The translations under genes were made by a program, and so were the position numbers. Shown here piece after piece: positions 25,076-36,200 of a stretch of 47,141 bases of DNA; position 1 is the first letter of the stretch; every line of letters begins with the position of its first letter. Origin of the DNA: Symbiodinium natans (Eukaryota > Sar > Dinophyceae > Suessiales > Symbiodiniaceae); assembly GCA_905221605.1 (NCBI GenBank), contig CAJNDS010000970.1, positions 1 through 47,141 of the forward strand, read 5' to 3'. The notes under the pieces were generated by a model that worked only from the letters and a program-made list of their open reading frames with translations, did no database searches and had not been told where the DNA came from.

Positions 25076-25667
25076 AAATTTTCGGATGAAAGCCAAGCCG
25101 AAGAGGAGCGCATCAGTAATATCTTTCCCCGGTTAACGGCGAAGGTCTACTGGTATGGGCTTGTGCGCATCCGCCTTGCTGTGGCAGGGTGGAGAGCAGG
25201 TGTTTCCATTTTACATGTCGCTGCAGGAGCGATGTGTTCCAGGGGTTGAGGTTCTCACCCGATTCGGCGCTGGAAGCCAGAGTTGCTTCCAGTTCTTGTG
25301 CTACATGGCCATCATTTTGGCCTATCTTCGAGCTGAAGGGTGGACCCTCCGCGATTTGGGACCGCTAAATGTAGCCGTGAGTCGTACCACGGCAAATTCC
25401 CCCCATCCGAGGCTCATTTTCTTCGACACGAACGAATGGACATGGGAAGGAAAAGAAGCCAAACACAGCTGGACAGGCTTTTGGTCGCTTGTGGCGGATT
25501 TCAGCCCTTCACGCCAAGGCTGGCTTCGCGACAAGCTCAGACACGTTGGCGTGTACCCTAGGTGGTGCGCGGAAACGCTGTTAATGGAGTGTCAGCCCTT
25601 CTGGAGCCATCTCAGCGAACAGGGCATTATCGACTCGGGAGGGCCCTGTTTCAGTGATCTGCGATGA
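25076..25667 (+). pseudogene. Kinase-like coding region, broken by stop and frameshift (unit A)
   Basis: Right after TGA 25073 the same frame reads KFSDESQAEEERISNIFPRL then TAKVYWYG, like a kinase N-lobe (VAIK-type Lys, helix-C Glu, next strand). The frame then closes, and another frame from ATG 25155 gives 170 residues with LRDLGPLNVAV, which fits the catalytic-loop pattern R-D-L-x-P-x-N, and RLIFFDTNEW with an Asp at the DFG position. The Gly after that Asp is missing. This may be a captured host kinase fragment or a real 3' domain of this LINE family. Unit B shares both breaks. Kinase resemblance is by pattern only. Confidence 0.45.
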
Positions 25668-25911
25668 GCCAGAAGGTGAGTTTCTCCCTGAGCTGCGGCG
25701 AGAATCTTGTCAAGTCTGTAAGGACTCTGAGGGATGGTGAGGTTCTCCCTGCCCGTAGCTCTTTCCGTAACATCTCGGATGCCTTCACAAGCACGGCCGT
25801 GTTTAGCAGGCCAAGGCATTCCCGAGAGTAGTTGTTCTCACGTTTCACCTTAACTTCCGGGACTTTGGTCCCGAAGAGCCTAATTGGCTAGCGACGTGGC
25901 CCGCTTTCGAG
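25668..25911 (+). other. 3' untranslated tail of unit A
   Basis: 244 bp with no ORF. It contains two GGTGAG-NNT-CTCCC micro-palindromes (25675 and 25736), then the conserved tail with hairpin, a short AGCC...GGCT stem, and a CCGCTTTCG end. No poly(A) or simple repeat closes the unit. Confidence 0.6.
25854..25876 (+). other. Conserved 3' tail hairpin, unit A
   Basis: Stem TTC(C)GGGAC / GTCCCGAA with loop TTTG and one bulged C. Unit C has GGAAC / GTTCC at the same place with loop TTCG, so two stem pairs changed together. This is good evidence of an RNA structure, probably the recognition site for the LINE reverse transcriptase. Confidence 0.75.
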
Positions 25912-25924
25912 TGATATATGTGAC
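25912..25924 (+). repeat. 13-bp unit-junction repeat, copy 2
   Basis: TGATATATGTGAC between the tail of unit A and the leader of unit B. It is followed by the spliced-leader relic TGGCTCAAG (25925-25933). Confidence 0.85.
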
Positions 25925-25964
25925 TGGCTCAAGTTTCGGCTCAACCCCGGTGGGGTGCACACAG

Positions 25965-26002
25965 TAGCTGAGCGGTAGCTGTGGTGAACCAGCCTCGAGT
26001 CC
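25965..26002 (+). promoter_or_regulatory. tRNA-like A and B boxes in LINE leader B
   Basis: TAGCTGAGCGGT (25965-25976) and GCCTCGAGTCC (25992-26002), identical to unit A. The leader differs from A by one base (ACTGTCG for ACAGTCG) near 26009. Confidence 0.4.
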
Positions 26003-26197
26003 TCAAACTGTCGTTGGGGAACAGGCCTCATTCAACCCCAGCTTGTCCGTAGTTAGAGCCATCTGTGTGTCAGTGCAAGGTGAGTCTCTCCCTTGCTGCT
26101 AGGCTGAGCAGCAAGTGAGTCTCTCCTTGTTCCCTACGGCCTCCGGCCTGGGGTCCCCCACACCACGGCGGGCAGAGAGCGATCTCGCACCCTCGAG

Positions 26198-26443
26198 GTG
26201 CAGCGTTTTGGGGTAGCCGAGAGGGTTCCCTTGGAGGAATCCATCAAGCCCTATTCACAAGCCGAGTTCGAGGAGCAGCCCAGTGCCCGCGACCTCACAC
26301 CGGGGCAGAGGGTCACAAACCAACTCCGTGCTTTGGCTCGTTGGTCTAAGACCAGGAACGACTGGATCGTTGACGCTGGAAAACTTCTGTCGGAGGCCCG
26401 CCGGCAGAAGTGGTGTGCCGAACTCAATAAGTCCAACATCTGA
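26198..26443 (+). CDS. Possible small upstream ORF of unit B
   Basis: Same as 17399-17644 in unit A: about 80 codons without an ATG, in the ORF1 frame. The protein is identical to that of A, so the pair gives no independent support. Confidence 0.25.
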   Translation: MQRFGVAERVPLEESIKPYSQAEFEEQPSARDLTPGQRVTNQLRALARWSKTRNDWIVDAGKLLSEARRQKWCAELNKSNI

Positions 26444-26497
26444 GCCCTTCCTTCAGGCTAGGAGCCTCTGTTTTCTACTTGGCTCTTCCTGACCAAG

Positions 26498-27460
26498 ATG
26501 AGCTTCACAACCTGCGAGCATTGCTACACAGGATGGGTTCCTCGCCAGGACCTAGCTTGGTATCCCACCTGTTGGCATTGTGGCAAACCGTGGAAAAAGA
26601 AGCCAAAGAAAACGGGGGATTGGTCCTGGGGCACAGAGAGGAAGTGGACGCCGGAGCGGGTGAGAATCTCCCCAAAAGCTCAAAAGGGCATCAGAGCTGT
26701 GAAGGCCCTAGATCAGGCATGGCAGCACCTGGATGAAGGAGCCCGGACTGCGTTAGAAGCGGCAGGCTGGACCCCGAAGCACCCGCAACCACCCCCGGGC
26801 CTGGAAGCCAGAGGAGCCATGTCTGATCAAGAATACAAGGAGGCCGCACAGAGCCTGTGGAACGGAGCAGATGAAGCAGCCAAGATTCTGCTCAAGGAAG
26901 CAGGCATCGAGGAGCCCAAGGATGAGCAAATGGAGGAGGTTCCACCAAAAGTGCGACTTCAGAAAACAATGGCGGCCTACAAACAGAACACGAATGAGCT
27001 TCGCTCGCTCATTGCCAAGAAGGTTCAGCTCCAAAGCCGCACCGAAAGGCTCAAGGAACAGTTTGAGCAGAGTATGAAAGAACTTGCAGCAATGTCGGAG
27101 AAAATCGCCCAGAAAGAGCAGGACATCCTCAAGATCCAATCTGCAGTCAAGGAGCAGGTTGAAAAGGAGGATCAACCAAAGCAGGCCGTTGAAGCCAGCA
27201 GGCTCCTAAGATGTGCCGGCATTGCCCTCACGCCTGAGCAGCAGGCGCAGCTGAACAAGCATCTCAGACATGAGGCCGAAGAAGGGGAGCCCCAGAATTT
27301 TCCCACCTGGAAGAAGGAGGTGGGAGTACCCGCCGAGTTGATAGGTGCTGCCCTTCCAGAGGGAACAGAGTTCGGCCCGACAAGAAGAAGATTGGATTTT
27401 CGGAGTAGCCCAACCGAGGGTCGAGCTACTCCCCTTGAAAATCAGGATGAGCATCTGTAG
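26498..27460 (+). CDS. LINE ORF1 protein, unit B
   Basis: 320 codons, same protein as ORF1 of unit A, with the N-terminal C-x2-C...C-x2-C site and central coiled coil intact. Ends with UAG at 27458, followed in frame by ORF2. This copy looks fully translatable. In B the downstream frame is unbroken up to the copia insertion, so B shows best how ORF1 and ORF2 were connected. Confidence 0.75.
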   Translation: MSFTTCEHCYTGWVPRQDLAWYPTCWHCGKPWKKKPKKTGDWSWGTERKWTPERVRISPKAQKGIRAVKALDQAWQHLDEGARTALEAAGWTPKHPQPPPGLEARGAMSDQEYKEAAQSLWNGADEAAKILLKEAGIEEPKDEQMEEVPPKVRLQKTMAAYKQNTNELRSLIAKKVQLQSRTERLKEQFEQSMKELAAMSEKIAQKEQDILKIQSAVKEQVEKEDQPKQAVEASRLLRCAGIALTPEQQAQLNKHLRHEAEEGEPQNFPTWKKEVGVPAELIGAALPEGTEFGPTRRRLDFRSSPTEGRATPLENQDEHL

Positions 27461-28760
27461 GGCACAGGGCCACAGTGGAGTGAGGCGCGGCACTCCCTCT
27501 GGCAAGGGCCCGCAGCGAACGCGTCACAGTTTTGCAGTATAGCAGGTGGATGTGCACCGTTGGAGCAGCCAGTTTTTCTGCCTCCTCAGGAGGGTCACAG
27601 GCTTCGGCGCCATTGGAGACCGAAGCAAGGAGGCAAGGAGACCCAGGGCAGTCAAGGCCCGCGATTGAGCCCTGTGGTCAAATATGTTCTAAACAGGCTG
27701 GACTCCGCCTGCAAGACTTACACGACCATGGCTCATGAAGAGCAAGCCCCAGTTCCCACACATGGGTTTGGGGCGCAATTTTGCAGCACTCCGAATACTC
27801 TCGACTCTGACCGAGGAGCTACTCCCCTGCTCTTACCGGCGGATACGGAGCATGAAGAGAGTTTCTCCTTCAGCACGCAGGAGCAGCCTGTTTGTGCAGA
27901 AGGTACGGCTAGTGTAAACAAGTGGCTTTCGAGGAGTAGGAGAAAGACCACTCCCAGAAAGACAGCACTGGCCTTTGTTAAAGCGGAGTCGCCAGTCGGC
28001 CTCAGTGGCCCCAAATTCTTTCCCGCGTCTTTGCTAGATGATAGCGACATGACGCAAACCCCAGCAACTTGTACAGCTTCAGTGGGAACCAGACTACCTT
28101 CAGGGCATACTGGTCAAAAAACCAGGAAGAAGCATGCCCTTGTGGAACCACGAAACCGAAAGCAAGCCAAGCTGTGGCACAAGTTAGAGGTTCAACTCGA
28201 CGGACAGCACGCTATCAGTGCCGAAGCCGAAGAGACGATCATTGAACTAGCGGACCAAGCCCCTCAGAACGAAGGGCTCTTGGAGCACTGGACCTTGGAG
28301 CAGCTTTTCAGCTGTGCTTCTCGAGGCCCGTCGGTAGGGGTATCACCCTTGAGGATGGCTCTCAAGGACGTGCAACAGCAGCTAAGCCTTCCCTCCAAAG
28401 AACCCCTTCAAATTCGCTCTTCCAATGTCACCAGTTGGAGGGCGGAAATTGTTACCTGGCTTGACCAACTCAAGGAGCCGGTTGTGTGCCTTCAAGAAAC
28501 CCACCTTATCGGAGACTCAAGAGAGTCAGCGGCCCGGAAAGCAGCACGATGCGGCTATGAGTTGCATGGCGGGTCGGGCTCCCCTGGTCAAGGGAAAGGA
28601 GTCCTCGGAGGTACGGGGATCTTGGTCCGTAAGCATTGGCAAGCCCGGTTCTTAAATCATGTTTCTTTCGAGGGGGGCGGTTTCACTGCAGTTGCGGTCA
28701 GAACAAGACAGGCGGAGATTGCATGCTTCAGCGTCTACTTGCGGTCAGGTGTAGCGTATG
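27461..28760 (+). pseudogene. LINE ORF2, unit B, 5' part (cut by copia III insertion)
   Basis: Continuous with the ORF1 frame after UAG 27458 and open to the insertion. The first ATG is at 27728. Unlike unit A it has the extra T near 28141, so the Ser/Arg-rich N-part runs straight into the endonuclease: SSNVTSW near 28426, CLQETHL near 28488, GGTGILV near 28612. It is cut after YLRSGVAY, before the catalytic Asp/Asn motif. The remaining endonuclease lies at 37846 onward. Confidence 0.85.
28756..28760 (+). repeat. Target site duplication of copia III, left
   Basis: GTATG. Unit A, the uninterrupted paralogue, has a single GTATG at this place (GTAGCGTATGACTCGC). The second copy is at 37845-37849. 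Confidence 0.95.
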
Positions 28761-28895
28761 TGTAAAGTTTTTCTACTACCTGGGAACCCCACCTACCAAC
28801 CCAAAGGGTTGATGAGCATGTGTGGATTTGTGACTCATGTTTTACCGACAGCGCTTTTACCGGTTCAAGGAAAAAGAGCGACTTGAAGTTTAGCA
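28761..28895 (+). repeat. 5' LTR of copia III
   Basis: 135 bp, starts TGTAAAG and ends TTTAGCA, identical to 37710-37844. Very short for an LTR that must hold a promoter and end signals. No TATA-like box is obvious. It contains CTTTTACCGGTTCAAGG near 28855, faintly like a spliced-leader end. Confidence 0.97.
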
Positions 28896-28907
28896 TGGTA
28901 GCGGAGC
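28896..28907 (+). promoter_or_regulatory. Primer binding site of copia III
   Basis: TGGTAGCGGAGC directly after the 5' LTR with no spacer. Identical to the copia II site at 8356, so both elements probably use the same tRNA primer, likely initiator Met. Confidence 0.85.
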
Positions 28908-28932
28908 ACACTGTGCATCCGGGACCGAAGCC

Positions 28933-30213
28933 ATGCCTCGTGGCCGTGATGATGGTTTGGGTTGGAACCCTGATGCTGTGGAGCCAATGGAGCCCACAGA
29001 ACCTACAGAGCCCATGGAACTCACAGAACCCATGGAGCCAATGGAACTCACAGAACCCATGGAGCCGATGGAACCCGCAGAGCCCATGGAAGAAGTGGAA
29101 CAAGAAGAAGAAATGGAGCCACGAAGAAAGGAGATCAAGATTCACCGTGTTGGCATGGGAAAAGGCTACGGATCTTCAGCAAGCAGTTCAGCTGAAGGAA
29201 GTGGAAGTGCACCAAGGTATATGCCTCCAAAGCCGAAGAAGAAGCCCGAACGACCAGTGGTGGAAGGAAGAGATTACATTCCCTTGGAAGGGGGAGAACC
29301 AGACGGGCCAGTGGAGATCGGGAGTCCTAGTTCCTCTAGCCCCGAAACTACAATGGTGTACCAAGAGGCACCACCTACACCGAGAAGGGAGCCGAGAACA
29401 CTTTCGTCTGGGCACATCGCCTTGGAGCTGCAAGAGCAGCAAGTGTCTGCTGAGCAACGCAGGCGAAGGCAGCTGGAGAGACTCTCTGCACTTGCAGCAG
29501 AGACGGAAAGGATCCAACGGCGAGCAAGGGAACGAGCCTTGCAGGAACCAGTTCGGTTTCCAAAGTCAGGAGGGCCACCGCCACCAGCGGGCCCAGAACC
29601 AGAGCAAGCTCCAGAGTGTCCACCGCCAGGAGAGGAACGAGCTCCAGAGTGTCCACCTCCGGACCCAATGCCGTGTGGTACGAAACTTCCTCTTCACACG
29701 CTGGACGGGGAACCCAGCAACGCAGCAGTGGCGGAACACATCCGCCGGAATGAGGAAGAGTATGCTGCAAGACGTGCCGGTGCAATTCCTTCAGGAGACG
29801 AAGCAAGAGCCAGGGAATCCAAGGAATTTGCTCGTGGAGTTGCATACTTTCGGGCCAGGTACGGCCAGCGAAGCCAAAGCAGTGGAACAGCGAGTTCCAG
29901 CCGAGACACGGGGCCTGGGACCCTACAACCCAGGACGGGGCCTGGGACCCTACAACCCAGGATGGAAGATGCGAGAAATGAGCCAGGGAGCAGTTCCAGA
30001 GGACCACCTCCGAAGGAACGACCTGCTGGAAGCAAGGCGCCACCTCCAGAGCCAAAGGGACCACCACCGAAGCGAGTGGGAGCAACGCAAGCCACTACGC
30101 TCTACCCGAATTCTCCTTGGAGGAGAACAGAAAGGAGAAGAATGCGAGAAAGGGGCGAGGAGCCAAACCCTGGAAATGAGGAAGATGAATGGGGAGATTG
30201 GTCAGGACGATGA
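28933..30213 (+). CDS. Upstream ORF of copia III (hydrophilic, Pro/Glu-rich)
   Basis: 426 codons from ATG 28933 (GCCATGCC), the first ATG of size after the PBS. Starts with an acidic repeat (MEPTEPTEPMELTEP type), then a Pro/Lys part (PPKPKKKPERP), a helical region with RRRRQLERLSALAAETERIQ, proline blocks, and a doubled GPGTLQPR. It ends NEEDEWGDWSGR and overlaps the gag-pol ATG at 30185 by 29 bp, in a different frame. Not a capsid or zinc-knuckle protein. Its charge and location before gag suggest an accessory factor. The gag-pol frame is also open across this stretch but reads there as unnatural Trp/Arg-rich sequence. Confidence 0.65.
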   Translation: MPRGRDDGLGWNPDAVEPMEPTEPTEPMELTEPMEPMELTEPMEPMEPAEPMEEVEQEEEMEPRRKEIKIHRVGMGKGYGSSASSSAEGSGSAPRYMPPKPKKKPERPVVEGRDYIPLEGGEPDGPVEIGSPSSSSPETTMVYQEAPPTPRREPRTLSSGHIALELQEQQVSAEQRRRRQLERLSALAAETERIQRRARERALQEPVRFPKSGGPPPPAGPEPEQAPECPPPGEERAPECPPPDPMPCGTKLPLHTLDGEPSNAAVAEHIRRNEEEYAARRAGAIPSGDEARARESKEFARGVAYFRARYGQRSQSSGTASSSRDTGPGTLQPRTGPGTLQPRMEDARNEPGSSSRGPPPKERPAGSKAPPPEPKGPPPKRVGATQATTLYPNSPWRRTERRRMRERGEEPNPGNEEDEWGDWSGR

Positions 30214-33200
30214 GGTCGACTACCAGAAGGAGAAAGCAGAGATCGACTACCAGGAGGAGAAAGCAGAGATCGACTACCAGGAGGAGAAAACAGAGATCGA
30301 CTACCAGGAGGAATCAAAATTCTATGGCCTATGTACAAACAAGAGCCTCTACTCCGACAAGACTATGAATGGAGCAAGAGATCCATTGGTGATGTGGATT
30401 TGGACCAGTATTCCAGGAGCAAAGAACCTCTACGACCCCAAGACTATGCAATTCGATTACAATGGAGCAATGGCAATGATGCTTATGCTTGGAGTATCAG
30501 GTGCGATCATGTTGTGCATTGGATGTTTGCAAGCGACAGTGCATTTGCAGTCATGTCGTCAGTCATGTTTGTGGAGATTGCAACATTCATGTTTTCGGAG
30601 GCGCTTGAGCAGAGGGGCACGGAGAGATCACTTGCGTTCGTGTGCTTGTGTGAGAAAACAACAGAGAGGAGCGATGCTGTGTGTGCTTGTCGTGTTACAG
30701 TTTTCTGCAGTGCAAGGGATGCAGCAGAATGGACCACCCCAACAACCCACAGAACTTTCTGAAATTCTGACTGCATTGACAAGGGCGACCCAAGTTGGAA
30801 TGAGTGCGCTACAAAGGTTGGAGCAACAAGCAAGCAGTTCGGATGATCTGAACCGAAGGATTGAAAGTGCGACAAAGGCGATCAAGGCACCAGATGTTTG
30901 GAACCCACAAGCCTCGGGAGAGCATCCACCGGATTTTACAACCTGGAAACATCAGTTTCTGAATTGGCTAGGTTTTGCCGATTCGCAGTACTCAGAAGCT
31001 CTAAGTATGATTGAAAGTCTGGGAGCAACGCCGATCGATGTTTCGACTCTCACTACAGTGGAGAGAGAACTTTCGACAAAGCTTTACCACATACTGACTT
31101 CGTATATGCGGGGAGCAGCAACGCAACTGTCTCGAAATTGGAGCAGGGAGCGATGTGGGTATCGTCTCTATCAAAGTTTGCTTTGGGAATACCAACCAGC
31201 CACCAAACAACGAGCTCTAACCCTCAGTCAAGCGATTGGGATGTTTCCCAACTTCGATGGGGGCAAGAGCATGGTGGAGCAGATTGGTGCACTGGAAAAC
31301 CTTGTTCGGGAGTACGAGATCGCTTCAGGAAAGACCTACGATCGAGATTTGTTGATGGGAGTTTTGCTTCGATGTTCACCGAGGGCGATTCGAGACCACC
31401 TTACTTTGACAATGCCCGAAGGAACAAACTACATGTCAGTGAAGCAAGCGATTCTTTCATACGAGCAAAGCAGCAAAACTTGGGATTACCAGACGGTGTT
31501 GAAGCAAAAGACCTTGCAGAACACAGCGAGCAGTTCGAATGCAGATCAAGGACCAGCACCAATGGAAGTGGATGCAGTGTACGAGAAAGGAGGAGGAAAA
31601 GGAAACAAAGGCAACAAAGGAAACAAAGGAGGAAAAGGATCCTACTCGTGGTCAAGCTTTGGAGCAGGATTTCGCCAATGGAGAAAAGGTGGACGAAAAG
31701 GAAGCTACAAAGGAGGAAAGAAAGGACGAGGCAAAGGTTTCCACAAAGGAGGAAAGAAAGGCGGAAAGAAAGGTGGAAAGCATGGCAAAGGAGGAAAGAA
31801 AGGTGGAGGAAAGAAGTTGGACAGAGATGTTTGCCGATTCTGCAAGCAGCGAGGACATTGGGGAAACGAGTGTCCAAACCGCAATGTTCGAGAAGTGCAG
31901 GCGAGCGAGGCCAGCACCGAGGTACCCCACTCGACAGTCGAGTCTGTTACTCCGTCGCAGAGTGCGAGCCAATACAGGATAAGGAGAGTGAGGAACATTG
32001 ATTTCCATCACATTGCGAACACACCACCTGACGGCACAGAGCACTATGAGCTTAGCGAAGTTTCAGAAGAAGAAGGTGATTGGTTCACCAGAAGGATAGA
32101 GGTGCAAGGACCAGAGTGCTACTACATCGGGGATGAGAGTGAGAACAAACAAGATCATGAGGGTGATGAGCTGTATCAATGGTATGAAAACAGCTTGGAA
32201 AGAGTTCGAGGGGGATTGGGACCTCCAGGAGGATTGGAACCTCTGAATCAAGGAGGATTGGAACCTCTGAATCAAGGAGGATTGGAACCTCTGAGTCAAG
32301 GAGGATTGGAACCTCTGAGTCAGGGAGGATCGGAACCTCTCAATGTGCGAATGGTCCAGTTGGACACAAAGCAACATGTGGTGATCTTGGATTCAGGAGC
32401 AGATGTGAGTTTGTTACCACGAAGATTGTCGGATGCAGGCGTCGAAGTTTCGACCCCAACCTCTCTGAGGTTGCAAGACGCACAAGGGGGTGCGATGCGA
32501 GTTGAAGGTATGCGGCGAGCAGTTTTGCAGTTCAGTAGCTGCAGTGTGACTGAGGACTTTGTGTTGTCGGACACCAATAACATCTTGCTGTCTTTAGGAA
32601 GGCTACTCAAAAATGGATGGAAGTTTGTGTCAGTGGGATGCAAACAGCGCCAGGGGGGCGAGACCTGGGGAGAAGAAACCCAGGCGGGGGAACTTGTATC
32701 TCCCGATGGTAAGGCACGGGTGCCTGTGGAATACCAGAGGAATAGCTTGAGATTGACAGCGGAAGTTAGAGGAGTCGAGCAAGTCAGGGCAGTCAAGGTG
32801 ACTTTGGCCTATGACTTTGGTAAAGTCCCAGAGAAGGATTGGAGCCTTCTACCGAATGGAACGCCAGTCCATCGCCATTTTGGACTTGAGTTTGTAAAGC
32901 CGCCGACAGGTACTTGGAAGTACAGGACCACCATCGTGAAGGTGGGCAACGAATGGGAAGTGATTGAAGCAACGGAATTGCTCGAGCGAAAATCCGACTT
33001 GGAAGATCGAATACCGGGATTGCTTTTTCGATCAGAAATTCTCACATTCTTGCACAGGACACCAGAGTATCTGGACAAGTGCTTGGTAGAAGAGGTAGCA
33101 CCAGAAGAAGCACCAAAGGAGGAAGAAAAGAAGATGGAAGAGGAGCCAGAATGGTTTGGAAGAGAAAGAGGAGCTCCAGAAGAGTTGCAGGTGCCAGTGC

Positions 33201-36200
33201 CGAAAGGAGTTGTGAAGCAGCAAGGAAAGGCAGGAGGACACCAAGAGTTGGAACTCGACATGGGAAGTACTATTGTGGTGAATGGAGAGTCACTCACAGC
33301 AACGAGTGAGATTGATAAGCTGCGAGAAGGTTGTCGGTATTTGGGTTTGAGCGTCTCAGGGTCAAAGGTGAAGATGTTCAGGAGACTGTGCAACTACCTC
33401 ACCGAAGACAGAGATGAGGACGCAGAAGAAGTTGCAGACAGGCTGAGGAAGCAAAGGCCCAAAGCAAGAACAAGACCCGGAGTGCCCGAACCGACAGAAG
33501 CAGAGATTGAAGAGCATATGGCAACCCACATGCCAATGCAACCATGGTGTGATTTCTGTGCAGCAGCAAAGTCGAAACAGGACCATACCCCACAAAGCAG
33601 TGAAGCAAAGTATGAAGACCCAGGAAAGCCAGTGATCCAGATGGACTTCATGTACATGGGTCAGAACAGTGTGAGTCTGATCATTCTTGATTCATGGACT
33701 CGATTTTCGTGGGCGATTCCAGTGCCGGGGAAAGCACCGACGAAGAAGTTGGCCGAGAAAGTGGTGAAGTTTTCTCTCGAGATGAACTACATTTCCGAAG
33801 AAGTTCTGTTTGCGATTGATGTGGAGCCAGCGACAACAGCCTTACTGGATTTGATTGTAGCAATACGACAAAAGTTAGGCTACAAGGCTGGAAAGTATCC
33901 AAACAAGCCCTACCACAAAGGAAGAACAGCGAGAGTGGAACGCCACATTCAGAACCTCAGGAGACAAAGCCTCACGATGATTGAAATGGTCGAGGATCGG
34001 ATTGGGGAAAAGATTCCTGAAGATCATGCTTTACGAGCGTGGGCAATTCACCACGCAGCATGGTTGTTCAACAGGTACCACCTACACTCAGGGACGCAGA
34101 GTACAGCTTTCCAATTGGTCTACGGGAGACCATACCAAGGGCAGATTTTACCCTTCGGAGAGTATGTGTTTGGTCTGGCCAAGCCTGGAGGAGTGAAGAA
34201 TCGATCCTTGTGGACAGGAGGAATATGGGTTGGAAAGGACGACCGGGACATGGACGTGATTACATCAAAAGATGGGATCTTTACGTCAAGATCTGTGCGG
34301 CGCACACAACCAGCGTGGCGCGCACGTGAGACCCTTCAACTTCAGGGTTCTCCTTGGACGAAGAAAGCCCCAAGGCTAGGGCACACCGCGCATGCGGCAC
34401 CGTTACCGAGAATCGTGGAAGAACCAGGCAAAGAGAAAGAAGGAGGAGAAAATGAGCCAGAGCCAGCAGGAGATGAAGCAGGATCTGATGTGGAAAGTTC
34501 AAAGCATGACACAATCAGTGATCTATTGCTGAGCAGTGGTCAACCTACACCTCGAAGTTCATCAACGGATTCCAACCAAGGCGGGGGACAAAAGAGAGAA
34601 ACTGAAGGAGAAGAAAGAGAGGAACCTGCGAAAGCTAGTAAAACAGCAGATGCTGAGGAGCCACCAACGAAGCAACAAAAGACTGCGGAAAGTTCACCTA
34701 CAAGTGCTGATCCTGGAAGTCCGAAAGGAAGTCTATTTCCACCGTTGTACGCCGGACAGGTAGAAGAACAGGAAGACGAAACAGGATATCATGAAGATGA
34801 CCTTTGGGAAGAAAGAGTCTGGAAGGAATGCGAAGAGGAATATGAAGCGGATAGTGAAGGAGAAGAAGAAGATGAGGATCGACCACCGAAAGTCAGCGAA
34901 GAGGAACTTGAAAGATTGGATGCAGAGGCAGGAAAAGCTGAACTTGACAAACTCGCCAACATGAAGGTTGTGAAGACGATCAAGAAGGAAGAGTGTTCAG
35001 AGGAAGGTAAGTTTCTGACACTAAGGACAGTTTTCGATTGGAGAAAGAGAGATGGAGTTTGGAAGCGTAGATGCAGAATTGTGTGTCGGGAATTCCGTGC
35101 GGGAGCCCAGAGCACGGAGGAGACTTTTAGTCCTACGTCAGGACACGCAGCAGTGCGAATGATGTTTCTTTTTCATCTCATCTACAATTGGGAGCTTACA
35201 GTTCTTGACATTCGTGACGCATTCTTGCAAGTCAAGCAGAAAGCTCTGATGTATGCTGATATCTCACCGTGGATTCGAACACTACTTGGTTTGGATGAAG
35301 ACCATGTATGGAAAGTGGAGAAGTGTCTGCCAGGGCAAAGATCAGCGGCAGAACAATGGTTTACCCATTTGGTTGAGATTTTGAAGCGTTTGGGATTTGA
35401 GCAATTTGTTGGGATACCCTCAATCTTGAAGCACCGAGTGAAGAAGATTGCAGTGTCGATTCATGTCGACGACGAGCTAGTTGCAGGTGCAAAAGGCGAA
35501 GGAAGATGGCTGATATGCGAGCTAGAGAAGTTTTTCAAGCTCACAGTTGAGGGACCGTTCCCATCCCACCGGGGATCGGGAGAACAGCTTCATTACCTGA
35601 AGAGGACCTATGAGTTCCTTGAAGAAGGAATTTTGGTGACAGTGTCGAAGAAGCACTACGAGAAGCTTAAAGGACTCTACAAGCTGGGGAACCGAAAGCC
35701 AAGACAAACCCCAGAGCACCAGCTGATTGGAACAGTGGACAATTCCAAAGAACTGGAGGAGAACGAGTGCAAGAAGTTTCGTTCAGCGTTGGGAACACTG
35801 TTGTACATTTCTCAAGACCGATGGGATTTACAGCATGTGACGAAGTGTTTGGCAAGTAAGATGTCGAAGCCAACGGAACAAGCGTTAACCTGTTTGAAAC
35901 AAGCTTTGCTCTATGTGCAAGGAACAGAGCAACTGGGATTCCTACTGAAGTACACAAAGGTTGGAAACAAGATGATGGATGCGATCTATCAAAGAGAAGA
36001 GCAAGAAGAAGAAGACGAAGAAAAGAAAGGAACACACAGTATGGAAGTATTCACGGATGCAGATTGGGCATCAGACCGTGAAGCGAGATGGTCTACATCA
36101 TCAGTGATTGTGTGTGTGAATGCAGTGCCAGTACTTTCGTATAGCAGGACCCAGAAAGCTACAGCTTTAAGTTCGGCAGAGTCCGAAGTGCTAGCATGCT

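Larger units (their letters stand above)
17113..25911 (+). mobile_element. LINE-like non-LTR retrotransposon, unit A
   Basis: 8.8-kb unit with no LTR: leader, ORF1, ORF2 (AP-type endonuclease, RT, RNase H), ORF3, kinase-like region, structured non-poly(A) tail. It begins at a 13-bp sequence that recurs at each following unit border. Unit B is the same over its full length with about a dozen substitutions and small indels. Unit A carries a 1-bp loss at about 19341 that breaks ORF2 but keeps RNase H intact; B has the reverse pattern. Borders are taken from the repeats at 17113 and 25912. Confidence 0.9.
25912..28760 (+). mobile_element. LINE unit B, left part (before copia III)
   Basis: Begins with the 13-bp junction repeat right after the tail of unit A. 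It carries the leader, ORF1 and the start of ORF2 up to the middle of the endonuclease. It differs from A by very few bases up to this point. The unit resumes at 37845 after the inserted copia III; removing the insertion and one target copy restores the order seen in A. Confidence 0.93.

Noticed and set aside
28820-30184. Reading frame of copia III gag-pol extended upstream to 28820
   Set aside because: It begins with GTG inside the LTR and codes Trp/Arg-rich sequence without domains; the ATG-started ORF at 28933 in another frame explains this stretch better.
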